A DNA stretch of 64,000 nucleotides from Isoetes taiwanensis (GCA_021234155.1 JAJEKV010000032.1:4593835-4657834); one strand, 5' to 3'. Positions 20,685 through 32,309 are shown, counted from the stretch's first letter. Notes: a model not told the origin generated them from the sequence alone. Numbers and translations are program-made.

Positions 20685-21438
20685 TGTAGTACCCCATTCT
20701 AGCTTTTCAATCCATTTGAACCTCATCTTAAAAAAATTCCCACAGTAGTAGGAATCGAACCTCCCACTCACAGAGATGAACCCCCTCAAACCGCCCAAGC
20801 CAACCACCAAGGGCGAGCATCGTTTGTGTCTGAATTATAATCCTTAATTTAATTTAAGCTTTAATCATGTTAGATAATATTAATGGCTAAGCCTTAGAGT
20901 TAGAACCAAGACCCTTAAGCTAGATAGAGACAGCATCTGCATTCATCTTAGCTTAGTTGTCGCTCTTATCTTGCTAAGTGTCTTCTCGTCTATACATAGG
21001 TAGTATAATCAAGCCTTTTCATTAGAAATCCAGCTAAATGCGAAGGCCTTAGAAATTGTTGTCACACGTTGGTATGATACGCCAACACACGTTATAGATG
21101 CACTACCATCAAGTATCTTCTGCCATGCCTTTGTAGCGTAGATCATTATCTAGGAATCCATTCTATCTAGGTAATTTAGTCCAACACACCAAGTGCATCC
21201 ATAGAATAAGTCTCCTTATACCACCCCAAACAGTAATTAAGTACCCTTCTCAGTGCCTAGTAAAGTGCCAAATGCCAAGTGGGTCATTTGAGGTAGAGTG
21301 AATAAAGGTATAAAAATAGGGTTTGTAGAGTAAGTAGACATAAGTAATTGTTGTTGTGGTAGTATTAGTTGCCCTCTGCACTTAGAGCAGTCAAATAGGT
21401 CAAGAGAACTTTCGTTGCAGATCCTAGAGGCCCCGACA
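20685..21438 (+). repeat. LTR of gypsy family 2 (copy at left)
   Basis: Starts TGTAGTACCCC and ends GACA. It matches 49,038-49,800 in inverse orientation over its whole length, and in both places the similarity stops at these borders. About 750 bases. A second LTR for this copy was not seen, and an integrase fragment follows directly, so most of the interior is lost. Confidence 0.85.
20735..20825 (-). other. tRNA-like segment with Pol III boxes inside the LTR
   Basis: On the minus strand the B-box consensus GGTTCGATTCC is present at 20,751-20,761 and a D-arm-like CCCTTGGTGGTTGG lies about 50 bases before it. The same arrangement recurs in the other LTR copy (49,665-49,745). It looks like a tRNA-derived SINE head absorbed into the LTR rather than a tRNA gene: no clean acceptor stem is visible. 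Confidence 0.5.
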
Positions 21439-21539
21439 CTGGCGAACCCTGCGAAATAGAAGGTTATGAGCATGGATTTTATAAGTAGACTTCCATGAAC
21501 AAGGGGCCATGGGGCCTTAGTAGTAGTGCTCAACATCAA

Positions 21540-22300
21540 GGATGACTCACTTTTTGTCGTGACAAACTACAGATACAACCTTGAACGTCGTCTTGCTTTA
21601 AGCAAAGGAAATATCCAGATCGCATGGGATGCCAAGAGAAATCATCTCCGATAGAGACCCTAAGTTCATAAGTGCCTTCTGGAAGGACATCTTCAACACG
21701 ACCCATGCAAAGTTGTCCTGCAGTACAGCATATCATTCCCAAACTGATGGTGGGCAGGCAGAATGTACAGATCAGATATTAGAAGACATGTTGAGGAACT
21801 ATATATGGAATATGCAGTCAAAATGAGGTGACTATATTTTACTTGGTAGAATTTGCATATAATAGTACCAAGAAAGAATCCTCACAAATGTTTTCCCTTA
21901 TGATAAATTATGGTTATCAATGCTTAACACCGGACACTTGACATAACACAGTGTTGTCCAAGGTAGAAGTTTCTCAATAAATGCGGACGGAGATGCAGTA
22001 ACACTTGACACTTCATAAAGCCTTCCAAATAAGCCTTCTTAAGAAGCATACTCCTAATCCAGAGGAGATATTGGAGACTCCAACATTATTGGTAATGACC
22101 GAGGAACAACTTGATATTATTCCAGAAGCTCTTCTTGATAAAGCATATAAAAAAACAAGAAGATCTCAAGTCCTCCTATATTTGGTCAAGTGGAAACACT
22201 TATCAGTGAAGATGCGACGTGCTTACTTAAGTCCGATTATTAAAAGCAGTACCCACAGTTTACGAACAATGCAAGGGATAACTCGCCATCGATATTGTCG
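21540..22300 (+). pseudogene. Gypsy family 2 integrase and chromodomain fragment
   Basis: The first part carries EIISDRDPKFISAFWKDIF, with the second catalytic Asp, and HSQTDGGQAECTDQILEDML, with the catalytic Glu and one extra Gly relative to the usual QTDGQ. After stops, the segment HTPNPEEILETPTLL leads to AYKKTRRSQVLLYLVKWKHL, a chromodomain-like end. Such domains at the integrase C-terminus mark chromoviruses and can bind methylated histone H3. The first catalytic Asp, RT and protease are missing. It is matched by the minus-strand copy at 44.9-45.2 kb. Confidence 0.88.
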
Positions 22301-22319
22301 ACATCAAAAGAGAAGGTGA

Positions 22320-24081
22320 GTGCATGCATTCAGCAGAGCAGTCAAGCAAAAGAGTGTATGCATTCATCTATGAGTACTCATGATGCATGTATTGGCAAGC
22401 ATGTGGTCATGGCAATGATGAGATCATCTTTAATATTCCCTATGCCATGTTTTAATGCCTATAGATTAAGTAAGCATGCATGAGTCCTAGAGCACAGATC
22501 ATGGACAAGTGCATGATAGGAACCACCTAGAGTCTATGGCTATTATGGAGGATAAGCCACCTCCTATGCCAAGGGTGACGAAAAGTGTAGGCATTAGACA
22601 TGCATTAATCCTAGGCATGATAGGACACACCTCCACGGCCATTATAGGCGAAGCACCCTCCCACTATGCTGGGGAAATGTTGCATTCATGTAGGTTAAAT
22701 TAAAAATAAAACAAGGTGCTGCGCACGGAGGGTTGCCCTCCATGGCCGGAGGGTGAAGTGGCTTGGGAACAGTTTGACAACCACAGTACCACCCTATCAT
22801 TCCCTGCCCTCTTATTACTCCAAGAGTACACATTCGAAGAAGAAGGGGTGTTTGTTATCTCCATTGTGCACATTATTGTCTCCATTGTGCGCATTAATCT
22901 GTCAAAATATTATGTGATGAGACATGCCTGTGTCAATTTTCTCTTGGTCTGGCCCACATTCTAAGTAGTCAAGTACGTAACTACATAACCAGTAAATAAC
23001 TACATAGCCAATATAAAAGAAATATCGTTTTTAAAATTTTGTCCAACATATATCCATCATATGCCCAACATTTATATATTCTTAACACTTTCCCATCATT
23101 TTTTTGCATATGTTGGCTAATATTTGTAGAACATTTTCTTTGACATATATTTTTTACAACAAGTAATTGCCCAATATTTAATGCGTAACACTTATTAATA
23201 TTTCGAGAACTATTTTTCAACATTGCGAACCAGGATTGCATAACATATATGCAAGTAACATTTGTCAATGTTTGCTAAGTATTTACCATGATCTACCCAT
23301 GCATAGCTATCATTGAAAGTAAACCCAATCTAAGAAATAGCATTCTGCCGTTTTCTACCCCTCCTCAATGCTAAAATTGCATTTCACAATCCTCCAAACG
23401 CATTGGACTTGCAAGCTTTTACCCATGTTTACGTATGTAGGTTTCACCAAAGGAACCAAAGGAACAACTAGAAGATGTGCCATGATATTGTAAATATGAT
23501 TGTTATTGATAGGCCATGAAACTATTAAAGATGTTAGCTAATCTATTATTATTGCCATTCAGTCGATGGTAAGGAAGTTGAGAACCATCAACAAATTGCA
23601 TCAATTGTTTTAATAATGCAATCCTCCACTAGCAGGGGTGCACAGGGCGCGGTTGTATGTTATATATCTGGTACATTTCTTTTGTTCGACTCGGCTCAAA
23701 AAATATTGGGTGTAAAAGATACTCGGTGTGAAAAAAGAAGAGCCAATTGTTCACGACAAACTCAAGCAGGTCGTTATATAATGTGCTCCCCACGTACCTT
23801 AGGGCAACATATCTTTATCACATATTAACCTTCTAGTGGGTTGTCTTAGTGTGCCATCGCAGAACCTAATCTGGCTATAACCTACCATTGTCAACTTGCC
23901 TCTACCCACTCAAGCTCTGCCAGAGTAGAATGAAAAAAAATGGGAAGAAAGTCATCATTGCCCTAAATGTGGAACGAGGTAGAAGCATGTTGCTTTAGCA
24001 TCTAGCAAACACAATTATATATTTTAGAAAGGCAAACTTTTATTCGTTGTTTCTAATTGACCTACTTAAAACGTTTCTTAA
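22320..24081. other. No gene recognised
   Basis: Mostly AT-rich. A GC-richer patch at 22,715-22,760 has a local inverted repeat (GGAGGG/CCCTCC). From 22,980 to 23,290 the word AACATT or its relatives recur irregularly. The open stretch at 23,616-23,828 has no recognisable domain. Confidence 0.35.
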
Positions 24082-24519
24082 ACACATAACTAGTATTAAC
24101 ATTAATTAACACAAACTATTGGGTCCAACACATTTAAATTAAAATCCCCCTTAAACCCCCTTTGGTTTGGGTGCATATTCACACGGGGGGTGACTCCGGG
24201 CAACGAGAGCTGTTGGATAGGCATATTCACCCCTTATTCCTTAATCTACACCGTATACAAAGTTCCTCGTTTGTGGGGTATGGATGTATAGAATTTGTTA
24301 TACTGTATAACAAGATTTGCAAAATACTATAAGATTTTAGGCAATATACTATATGGTGTTGATTTTGTACGTGCAAAACATAATTATAGGGGCTCTCGCT
24401 GCCCTACGTCACCCCCGTGTGAATATGCACCCAAACCAAAGGGGGTTTAAGGGGGATTTTAATTTAAATGTGTTGGACCCAATAGTTTGTGTTAATTAAT
24501 GTTAATACTAGTTATGTGT
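24082..24519. mobile_element. Foldback MITE with about 130-bp inverted ends
   Basis: The arm 24,082-24,214 (from ACACATAACTAGT through GGGTGCATATTCACACGGGG) is repeated inversely at 24,387-24,519 with few differences. The 170-base centre has no coding potential. No convincing target duplication was identified. Confidence 0.9.
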
Positions 24520-25051
24520 TGGTTGTTATACTAAAAAAATTTTTGGGCCTTCGGCCCCAACAAAAGCAAACATAGGTAAACTTTAAGGATCTATATATTA
24601 ATTACTAAGAAGCTTGGATATTTTAGTTGAACACATGTATAAGAGGGCATGGTTCATGCTAGAACATGGATTAGTTTCAAGACGAACATGCAATTTGTGC
24701 AGATATAAAGATAGCAAGAATATATTTAAGTTTGAGTTTGAGTGTATGACAAAATATTGGTTAACATATCTTTTGAAAAGCCTCCAAATGTTCTCTATAG
24801 TCACACCTAGATCTGCAAATACGTAACCTTCACTTTCTAATGTCCATGCATATGCATATGTTACCATCAAGGTCAGGGTAAAAAATGATGGACAGCCTCC
24901 CAACATGTGAATTAAGACATGGCATAACCTGATAGCAAGATTAAACTTTCATGAATAATCTCGAAAAGGAGAAAAATAAAAGGATCTACATGGCAAATGA
25001 AACCATTTGTACAGATCCTATCCTGTATCAAGCCTGGTCTGTTGGGAATCT

Positions 25052-25351
25052 TCAATAGTCTTTTGAGGATTCATCCACTAGGCGTAGCCTGTTTATTGTA
25101 AAAATTATAGCATTTGGTTTAACACCATCATGTTGCATATCTAGAAGGGACTGCATTGTAGGTCCAGCTTCAACAAGCTGAGCATATTCTGTAACTATTG
25201 TCCCCCAAGACACTATACTTCTATTGGGCATTTTATCAAAGACATTCCAACAAAAATTGTATGCCTTTCTTAATCCTGGCTCAGGTCTGAGGCCTAATAG
25301 TGAAGCTGCATATCCATATAACTGAACTATCATAAAGAACTCCAAAAACAC
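25052..25351 (-). pseudogene. PPR protein fragment
   Basis: An open frame of about 100 codons with FDKMPNRSIVSWGTIVTEYA and MQHDGVKPNAIIFT, which are the classic PLS-type pentatricopeptide blocks (DKMPxRxxxSWNxMI; GVKPxxxTF). Only about two repeats are present, compared with a dozen or more in a working plant organellar RNA-binding PPR protein. Confidence 0.8.
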
Positions 25352-25420
25352 CTAAGATATTCCAACACTTATTTCAAATGCAAATTGATAACTAATTGTT
25401 GCTTTGCTTTCTGATTCCGC

Positions 25421-25860
25421 TTATTGTGAAAATGAGAAACAAAATTGTGTCCCTTCTTTAATCCTGTCTTGGGTCTGATGCCTCAAGTTCTTGCAATAGT
25501 TAACCTGCATATCAATAATATATGTCAAAAAGAACTCCAGCATATAGACTGAACAAAGTTAAGGGCAATCTACCTCCATGCGGAGTATCCTGGTTGAAAT
25601 AACAAGACCTGCTCCCACTGAACACCTAAGAGACGAAGCAAAGTTGCTAATGTCAAAAGGCTTCCTGCCTTCTCCTGTTAAACCAACAAGATTCCCTAGA
25701 CAGATGAATGTGTGACCATGGATATCATGATCACGAAGGAATTGAAATGGTAAATCAAAAGATAAAGTCTGCAAAAAGCAAAGATTGCAAGATCTCTCCC
25801 CAGAGCATCTCTTCCAATACCAATAGTATCCTGTTGTTCAGACTCTGCAATCTGGCGCCT
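25421..25860 (-). pseudogene. SAM50-like outer-membrane beta-barrel protein, 3' exons
   Basis: The longer exon ends at 25,574 with a GT donor and reads GRDALGRDLAIFAF, then after a frameshift FDLPFQFLRDHDIHGHTFIC, GNLVGLTGEG and SVGAGLVISTRILRMEV. A 69-base intron (25,505-25,573) joins it to the last exon (25,421-25,504) with NYCKNLRHQTQDRIKEGTQF and a terminal FSFSQ stop. This pattern of terminal beta-strands matches plant SAM50/Omp85-type proteins of mitochondrial or plastid outer membranes. The N-terminal exons are absent, and a frameshift lies near 25,780. Family call is from memory of the conserved C-terminus. Confidence 0.65.
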
Positions 25861-26007
25861 TCATCAGATTTTATAAAAATTTCAAAGTCCACCATTAAAA
25901 CCGAGCTACAGATGAAATTTGCAAAAGATCATGTGATTGGAATGCTAGAACATACTTCCACAAACTACGAAACATTCAAAGCATAAAGGGCATAAGCATG
26001 ATCTCAC

Positions 26008-26320
26008 CAAAATTTGCTGCAAGTCTACAAAACGGAACCAACATTGCCAAAGATGTTGAGGACCAACCAGAACTATTCTAACACGGTCCAGAGCACCCGG
26101 CTCCAATTCAAGGCGTCATGTATTTTTTGTTCCATCATAGCCGGGGAAGGTTCTGCATAACTGTTTCCTTCGTTTCAGGCCTGGGCGGAAGTGGGCAAAC
26201 CCATTTAGGGCGCAATGCAGGGCCATGCCCCCGACAAGAAAAGTGGGAAGTAAGGGAAGGCTCATGCAAACAGGAAGGTATGGCGCCATTATCGATTCCA
26301 CAAAAAAGGGCTTTCATTAT
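26008..26320 (-). pseudogene. SpoU/TrmH-family RNA methyltransferase, first exon
   Basis: The segment ELEPGALDRVRIVLVGPQH is followed, with two small frameshifts, by GNVGSV and CRLAANFG just before a GTGAG donor at 26,007. In SpoU/TrmH-type RNA ribose methyltransferases the N-terminal catalytic-domain signature is VxLVxPxHPGNVGAxxRxxxNFG. The preceding open part (HFRPGLKRRKQLCRTFPGYD) could be an organelle-targeting region. Only this exon is present. Confidence 0.6.
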
Positions 26321-26939
26321 AAGCCCTTCGATCTTTTTGGATTAAAAGAGGGCTTTTTTTTAAGCCCTCTGATCTTAACCATTGAGAGCATGAAACAAAA
26401 ATTGCATAAATTGCATGCAAAAACTTGGTGCACTCTAGATATACTGATTAGTATGCCTCGTGCAATACGCCCATGAAATCATATGAAAACCATGCCAAAA
26501 AGCGTATAAAATCACAAAAAAAACCCCCTGTTATAATGCTACATATTCAACTTCAGTATACTCAAGAGAGTTCCAAGTAATTACAGTGACAAGACAGCTA
26601 CGCTCACAGAAAGAAAAGTGATACAAATCTGTTAAAATTGATAGGTATACATTCATCACCTGAGATCATCTCTTCCAAATGACTTCAGCCATTTTCTTTG
26701 AGAGAATGAAACCAAGAGATGTTCGGCATCAAAAAATATGTTACAAAAAGTCTTCTAAATCTTGTGCCATGACAATAGTCCCGCGCGTCTTATTCATGTT
26801 GAACATAATTAAGTTCCTAGAGCTTTCTCCTCCTATATGCGGTCATGGTTTTGCTTATACTCAACAAATCATGTCCAGAAAAAAATTGAGGACATGATCA
26901 AGATTTATAATTACCGACTTTGTGGCCTCTCACAAAAAG

Positions 26940-27651
26940 TCAATTAAAAAAATAAGGAGACCTCAAAACTTCATCTCGAATAAGATCATCTCAGATTGGC
27001 ACGGGTGGAATCCTTAAGGGAGAAGCCGCTTTTGAAAATTCTCAAGCAACTACAAAGACAAATGCAAAATATAAAGATCACAGAGCATCACATTTGAAGA
27101 ACATGAAAATAGACGCCAATTCTTACATTTTCAAGTATTGGTTGGCTATAAAGCTCCACAAACTTTTCCCTCAATATAACATTAAGTTTTTCAACATCAT
27201 CGGCATGTGTCCAAAACGAATCATGCACTCCCCGCGGACCAATAGCGAAGATAAGACAAATAATTACCTTCATGATTGCTTAGTTATGTTGTCATCTAAA
27301 CCCACCTGCAAATGCAAGTCCTGCATTTTTGCAAGCAACCGCTGTCATCATCATATGAGATCCATCTAAAGAGTGGACGAAATTTGGTGGAAATGCAGTT
27401 CGTTGCCTCTGAACCATGACCTAGGATATCCACAACGTTTTTAAAAGGGTTAATAAAAAGCTCCAGAATCCTGAAAGGTGATTAAGAAGCTTGCTGGCAT
27501 TTCACTATCCCTCCTTAGTGCAAGAACTTGAAGAGATGTTCTCACCTGAAATGGTAGTTCTTTCTAAGAAACCATTCTTCTTCAGAAAGTGCAAACGAAA
27601 AAAAAATTAACCTACCATTTGGACAGGCAGCTCAAACTGTGTCTCTTACCC
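26940..27651 (-). pseudogene. Phage-type RNA polymerase (RpoT), 3'-terminal exons
   Basis: Four or five exons from the C-terminal end of a nuclear-encoded organellar RNA polymerase. The exon 27,505-27,545 gives VRTSLQVLALRRDS; the exon 27,306-27,408 gives [20 protein letters not shown] and C-K-N-A-G-L-A-F-A; the exon 27,127-27,231 gives GVHDSFWTHADDVEKL and REKFVELYSQPILEN; the last (26,940-27,049) starts LLENFQKR and ends VLRSPYFFN then stop. HSLDGSHMM and GVHDSFWTHA are near-invariant in the T7-like family; the second carries the catalytic Asp/His region. A frameshift sits in the last exon, and the acceptor before 27,231 lacks AG. All upstream exons are missing. Confidence 0.85.
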
Positions 27652-27781
27652 TGCACATGCAATTGAAGAAGAATAATACAATAGATAGTTGAACAATAAC
27701 AACTTAAAAAACTTAAAAAGGTAGAACAGAAGCATATCATATAAATGAAGATGCAGCAGTAAAATTGAAGAGGGTCAGAAG

Positions 27782-28512
27782 CAGGGTAGCCCTTAAGGAC
27801 GAAAGTTCGCCAAAAGGCTATTTTTTAAGGGTATCGAGAAATTTTGATGCTATGGTTTAGTAGTATCCGTTTTAGATGAAAAAACTAGAATTAGCCAACT
27901 TTTCTACAAACAAATCTCACTCCACTTGAAAATTCGCCACATCCACTAAGCACCATAGCTATGGATTCGCCTTATCCTCTACCCTCCTTCTCAAAGATTT
28001 CTTAAAAAATCGCCTAATATTTTAGGCTTTCTTCATAACCTAATCTATTCTCCATATCCATCCAGGTACATATGATAATTTTAAGAGTTATTTTCGTAGC
28101 TATTGTGTTTCAAATACTTCTAAGGATGCACTGGAGAGCATTTTTTTTACATACCTCCCTTTTAATAGATTTGTTTTATATACAAGGATAAGCCACGTTC
28201 TCATTTGCAAAGGTTAAGTTGTGGTATTGCATCATGCAATTATAGTTATAATGTGTTTGTATCCTTGATTAAATATGGATGCCAGTAAATATAATTTCAC
28301 CACAGACATTGCACTTGGAAAACAGACATTGCACTTGGAAAATAAAGACATTTAAATCTTAGCAAAATAATATTGGCCATGATTCGCCTAGACTTCTATA
28401 AAAAATATTCATGTCTAGAAAACATTCGCCAGCATAACTAATCTTGCAACTCTATTATTCGCCCGACCTTCTAAACTATGCTTAAACAAATTTGGCCTTA
28501 AGGGCAACCTTG
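27782..28512. mobile_element. hAT-type MITE, 731 bp, 8-bp target duplication
   Basis: Ends are CAGGGTAGCCCTTAAGG (left) and the inverse of CAAGGTTGCCCTTAAGG (right). Flanks are identical 8-mers GTCAGAAG at 27,774-27,781 and 28,513-28,520. An 8-bp duplication plus CA(A/G)GG ends indicate the hAT superfamily. No transposase inside. It interrupts the gene-fragment mosaic and is therefore younger. Confidence 0.92.
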
Positions 28513-28869
28513 GTCAGAAGCAAGATACCAATTTCCATCTCTCTTCTATGTACTCATCCATGGAGCACCCATATGCAAAAACATTTCTTCACCAGAACTT
28601 GAAGGTTGTTTTTTTGCACCAATGCTTAGATACCTAGATCTTAAAGAAAATGGCCCGTAAACCACATAATAAAAACATAAAAGCAGAAATGGCATTGTGT
28701 CATGCCAGAAGTCTTTTACCTCAAATAAAAAGTGCAAGAACGGCCTGCAAGGAAAATGCCCGCGTAAATCTTGAATCTGATCGGCAAACATATTGAGATT
28801 TGGATTATTGCTTGCTCACAAAGAAAGAAAAACATGACATAGTTATCTGCTGAAAGATCTTTAAGAATC

Positions 28870-29110
28870 CATACCAGTAGTAAGCCCAAAGTCTTCAAAA
28901 ATTTTGCAAGCACAAATGCTCCGAAAAATCCAACCTTCAGACGTAGCAAAGCTTAGTGTGGGAAATCCGTCAAGTAGGAAGCCCCGGACCCTAATGTCGA
29001 TCTGCATGCATGTCCTTGGCTTTTAAGAAATAATGGTCTTCTTGCTTGTTGTTTTCGGGCCATGAAATCATAATCTTATTGGGCATTTGCTGAAATAATT
29101 TGTGCGGTTC
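28870..29110 (-). pseudogene. Possible PPR and kinase-like scraps
   Basis: Near 29,040-29,105 the minus strand gives HKLFQQMPNKIMISW, a good PPR block. Further on near 28,880-28,905 KIFEDFGLT resembles a kinase DFG segment, but its surroundings do not align well. Both are too short to be certain; the first is the stronger. Confidence 0.35.
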
Positions 29111-29459
29111 GTGGATATGATCTGCAGACATCGAAACGCCCCCAAGGCTTGGGAGGTACGAACAACCAAGGCGGTGCCGTTAGCTGGGCCACGCCAAATA
29201 GCCCGGAACAATGGCCCCTTTCTCTGCGGTTTGTTAAGTCATGTGGACTTAACCAGATTTCACTTGTCGCTCATAACACTTTAGTATCTCGTATCTTACA
29301 CTGCCACAGTGCCTCTATGGCTCAATTTGAATTGCTAAACTTTTAGATAAAGGAGGAGAGGAGTATATGTGCTACACATGCATTATATGGTATATAGCAA
29401 GTAAGAAATAACTAGCATAGCTTAGGATATAGAACAAACCTGGCCTTGAATTTCTCCAA

Positions 29460-29570
29460 AATACACTCGCACCATAACCTCCCAAACCAATTTCATGTGA
29501 AATATTAAAATTGTCGCTGGTCACAAAGTTCTTCATAGGAAAATTCGAGAGTTTTGTCACCAACAAAAGC
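29460..29570 (-). pseudogene. LysM receptor kinase, P-loop exon
   Basis: Minus strand gives LEFSYEELCD, then after a shift TSDNFNISHEIGLGGYGA and VYFGEIQGQ, ending at a GTTTGT donor. FSYEEL...ATDNF followed by IGxGGxGAVYxGE is the start of the kinase domain of CERK1/LYK-type LysM receptor kinases. Two small frameshifts break it. It lies downstream, in the same orientation, of the LysM ectodomain at 30,154-30,777 and probably derives from the same source gene. Confidence 0.72.
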
Positions 29571-30153
29571 ACTAGTTGATTTATATAAAGTATCCTTAGA
29601 ATCTGCAATCAATAGGGATAGTGTAAGTAAGAGTAGATGTATTCGGATAACCGTGTCTATACTCCAACAAAATTATATAGGAGCAAGCATGAACCTTGAT
29701 CATTTGCTATGCTCCCAGCTAATAAAACTTCGTGTCACAAGAAGTATGATGCCTACATTTCCCCGTGACGTAAAAAGCCCCAATAGCTATTATAACAGAT
29801 GCAAAACATGCTCCAACCACTCAATTACTATAAAGCCAATCTTATTTTTATGTTTGCTTGTAGTGTAAAACATCAATATCATTACCAAACCGACAAGAAA
29901 CAACACTCAAAAGGAACATGACAAAAAATAAGACATCAAAATATTGTTCCTAGCGACCATCAACGTACCCAAGTTGCCACTGCACGTAATATGGTGTTCA
30001 TTAGTTATTTTAATAGCTTGTAGATGACATTAACTCAATGTTTACCTAAAAGCTCGATAACTCTCATTTTTTTTTCTCGAAATGTTAAGAAGATAGCTCA
30101 AGAAAACAAAAATTTGCACCATTGAACCCAATCGTATAGGAGTGTATCGCACC

Positions 30154-30777
30154 TTGTGCCGGAAAATATATAAGGTCCTTACCCACGCTTAAATTCCTCC
30201 AATCAACATCACCATTGTAGTATTCAAGCGGTGTTTTTGTTACGTTATATGTTGATGAAATATTATCCTCTGTATCATTCTCGTCGAATGGCATATGTGG
30301 CAAAACAAATCAGAATCGAATTAATCTTTGGGTTCCCACATGAACAATTGACAGAACTTGAACACTCCCCGCCATCTTTAACGTTGTTTTCATCAACCTT
30401 AGAAGCTATAGCAATCCAACCAGATTAGAATAATGCTGAAACAACGTGTCGCCAATATAAGCTAAGCGTATCTCCAGCAGTAAGGGTGTAAGCAAAGTGA
30501 TGTCCTAACATGCCATTATCAAGGCAATTGCACGGAAGGGAATCCTAAGATTGGCACCAACCAAAATCAAGTCGACATTTGAAAGATTGTTGTATTTGAG
30601 TATCTCGATTGGTTGGTATTAAAACACCTGCGAGATATTGTTAAATGTATCACCTTCTATGATGTTATAGATCAAAAGAGCTGCGTAACATCCATCTCTT
30701 GGAATACAAGAACAACCAACGTGAAAAGCAATTCGCGAAACATAAAGCCCAAACAAAAATAGCGATGTGGGCTTCAT
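30154..30777 (-). pseudogene. LysM receptor kinase (CERK1/LYK-like) ectodomain exon
   Basis: An ATG at 30,777 starts a signal-peptide-like segment (MKPTSLFLFGLYVSRIAF), followed by a Cys-containing mature start (GCSCIPRDGC) and the first LysM (YNIIEGDTFNNISQ). Next come PCNCLDNGMLGHHFAYTL and TAGDTL (second LysM), VNCSCGNPKINS with the paired Cys, and a third LysM with STYNVTKTPLEYYNGDVDW ending at a GTGCGA donor near 30,154. The three-LysM, CxC-spaced layout matches plant chitin-oligomer receptors at the cell surface. Stops and frameshifts make it non-coding. The transmembrane exon was not found. Confidence 0.82.
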
Positions 30778-31653
30778 TTATAAGAATAGCATAAGAAAAC
30801 TTGCAAGATAGTGAAGGAAAACCAGCAGAACCTGATCTTGCTCGAATTCGTTGTGGGTTTCATAAACAAGTGGTGTTAGACGAACAAAATTACTGCTAAG
30901 ATAAATATTGCTGGAATTTGCGCCGAAATGTGGAAGACTTAAGCTTAGAAAGGCCTAAGATGAAGAAGACCGAGGATCGGTCGCCAGCTCATGTTCATGA
31001 CATTGACATGGTAAACCGAAGAATATAATAAGTGAGCCTCGCTACATGAAACCTATATGCGGGCCGTTCTAGAATCGATTGAATATTCGCAACGACCAAA
31101 TCACGGAATTTGCGGCCCGAAATGTGGGAAGACTATAATAAGATTGAAGACCGAGGAGTTCATGTTCATGAAGAATATAATAAAGAGAGCCTCGTTACAT
31201 GACAGCTATTTATGATGCATTCTAGAATCCGGTTGAGTATCTTACCTGCAACGACCAGCAGCTCCTCCGTCAGAATGACAACACAGAAATCGTTGGAAAC
31301 CGAATAGATAGGAACGCCGAACATTCAACTTTTTAATTTTAGAAACAGATTTTGGAGTCGCTCTTGCTTAAGGAACATCGTACGACACTTAATCCGAGGT
31401 GCAGAAGCCATAGCCAAGTCCGGCGGATGACCGAGCATTTACAGGCAGCAGCCAGTTTTTAGCAGTCATCAACATATGCTAGGTATATGCCAGCATATAC
31501 TTGAATATGCCCACATAAACAAGGGTTTGCCCCCCTAGGGGCAACCCAAAAAGGATGGACCCTTAGAAAACCACAATTTATTAATTAGACTAACGTGACG
31601 TGCCACTTGGTGGGCCAATAGAAGTAATAGCAACAAATGGATGGGAGGACATC

Positions 31654-32309
31654 TGATATGGTTTAAGGTAAATATCTAATAATGAGCTCGGGGGAGTGGC
31701 CAATATGATTATGCTTTGGGCGAAATCATATAGAGATAGTGTATATCATGGTTGGGAACAAAAGGCAAAGGCAAAGGCAAAGGCAGGCCAAAGAAGGCTA
31801 AAGACGCAGGGACTTCTATAAATAGAACCTGAACTTCAATTGGTGATATCTCCACAACCAGAGCTCCCATTGAGGAGATATTTACTTCTATGAACCACCT
31901 CGAATTCTAGTTTCAGAATTGAGGTGGCACTTCCCATAACTCGTCAGCATAAGAGAGTTATAACCAGAAGAGTGATGGGAGTCAAGAAGGACTGCTCCAC
32001 TCATTTACTTTTGAATCTGATTCCTAAAAAGCCATTACTTTTTCCTAGAGCTTCTGTTGTTCTTGTTTAATATACTGTTACTATCCTAAAAACCTAACTC
32101 TTGGTGTATCATATTAAGGACTGCTAGCTCGAGAAAGGAGCTACAAGTGGAAACTGATTGTCAGATATGCCTTGCTGTCTTTATATTCCAGCATGATATT
32201 GCTAGCTGAGTGGTCCGGTTGGGTGGAGGGCTCTTTTCAATAAGGCTTTAACTACTAATTTGTGTAAAGGTTTTATATTTTTTCAGGTGATTAGACGAAC
32301 GTCGTATCA
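31654..32309 (+). repeat. 5' LTR of the non-autonomous element
   Basis: Begins TGATATGGTTTAAGG and ends AACGTCGTATCA. Contains a GGCAAA short repeat near 31,765. It differs from the 3' LTR by scattered substitutions and small gaps. Confidence 0.95.

Larger units (their letters stand above)
24530..31600 (-). mobile_element. Mosaic of captured gene fragments, Helitron-like
   Basis: Minus-strand fragments of at least five unrelated host genes lie side by side, in the same orientation, with splice signals retained: LysM receptor kinase, RpoT, SpoU/TrmH-like, SAM50-like and PPR. This is typical of Helitron gene capture (also of some Pack-MULEs). A possible 3' end lies at 24,530-24,555, where the minus strand shows a GGGGCC-GAA-GGCCC hairpin followed by a T run and TTAG before T. 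The expected CTRR has a T for the C, so this is weak. No 5' TC end could be fixed. No Rep/helicase coding was seen, so it would be non-autonomous. The gene-fragment content is well supported; the element type is inference. Confidence 0.55.

Noticed and set aside
24530-24560. Definite Helitron 3' end
   Set aside because: A GC hairpin is present, but the terminal tetranucleotide is TTAG, not CTRR, and the 12-base T-rich spacer may be chance next to a MITE.
28870-28960. KIFEDFGLT as the kinase DFG exon of the LysM receptor kinase
   Set aside because: The preceding catalytic loop (HRDxKxxN) cannot be read convincingly, and a PPR-like block lies right beside it.
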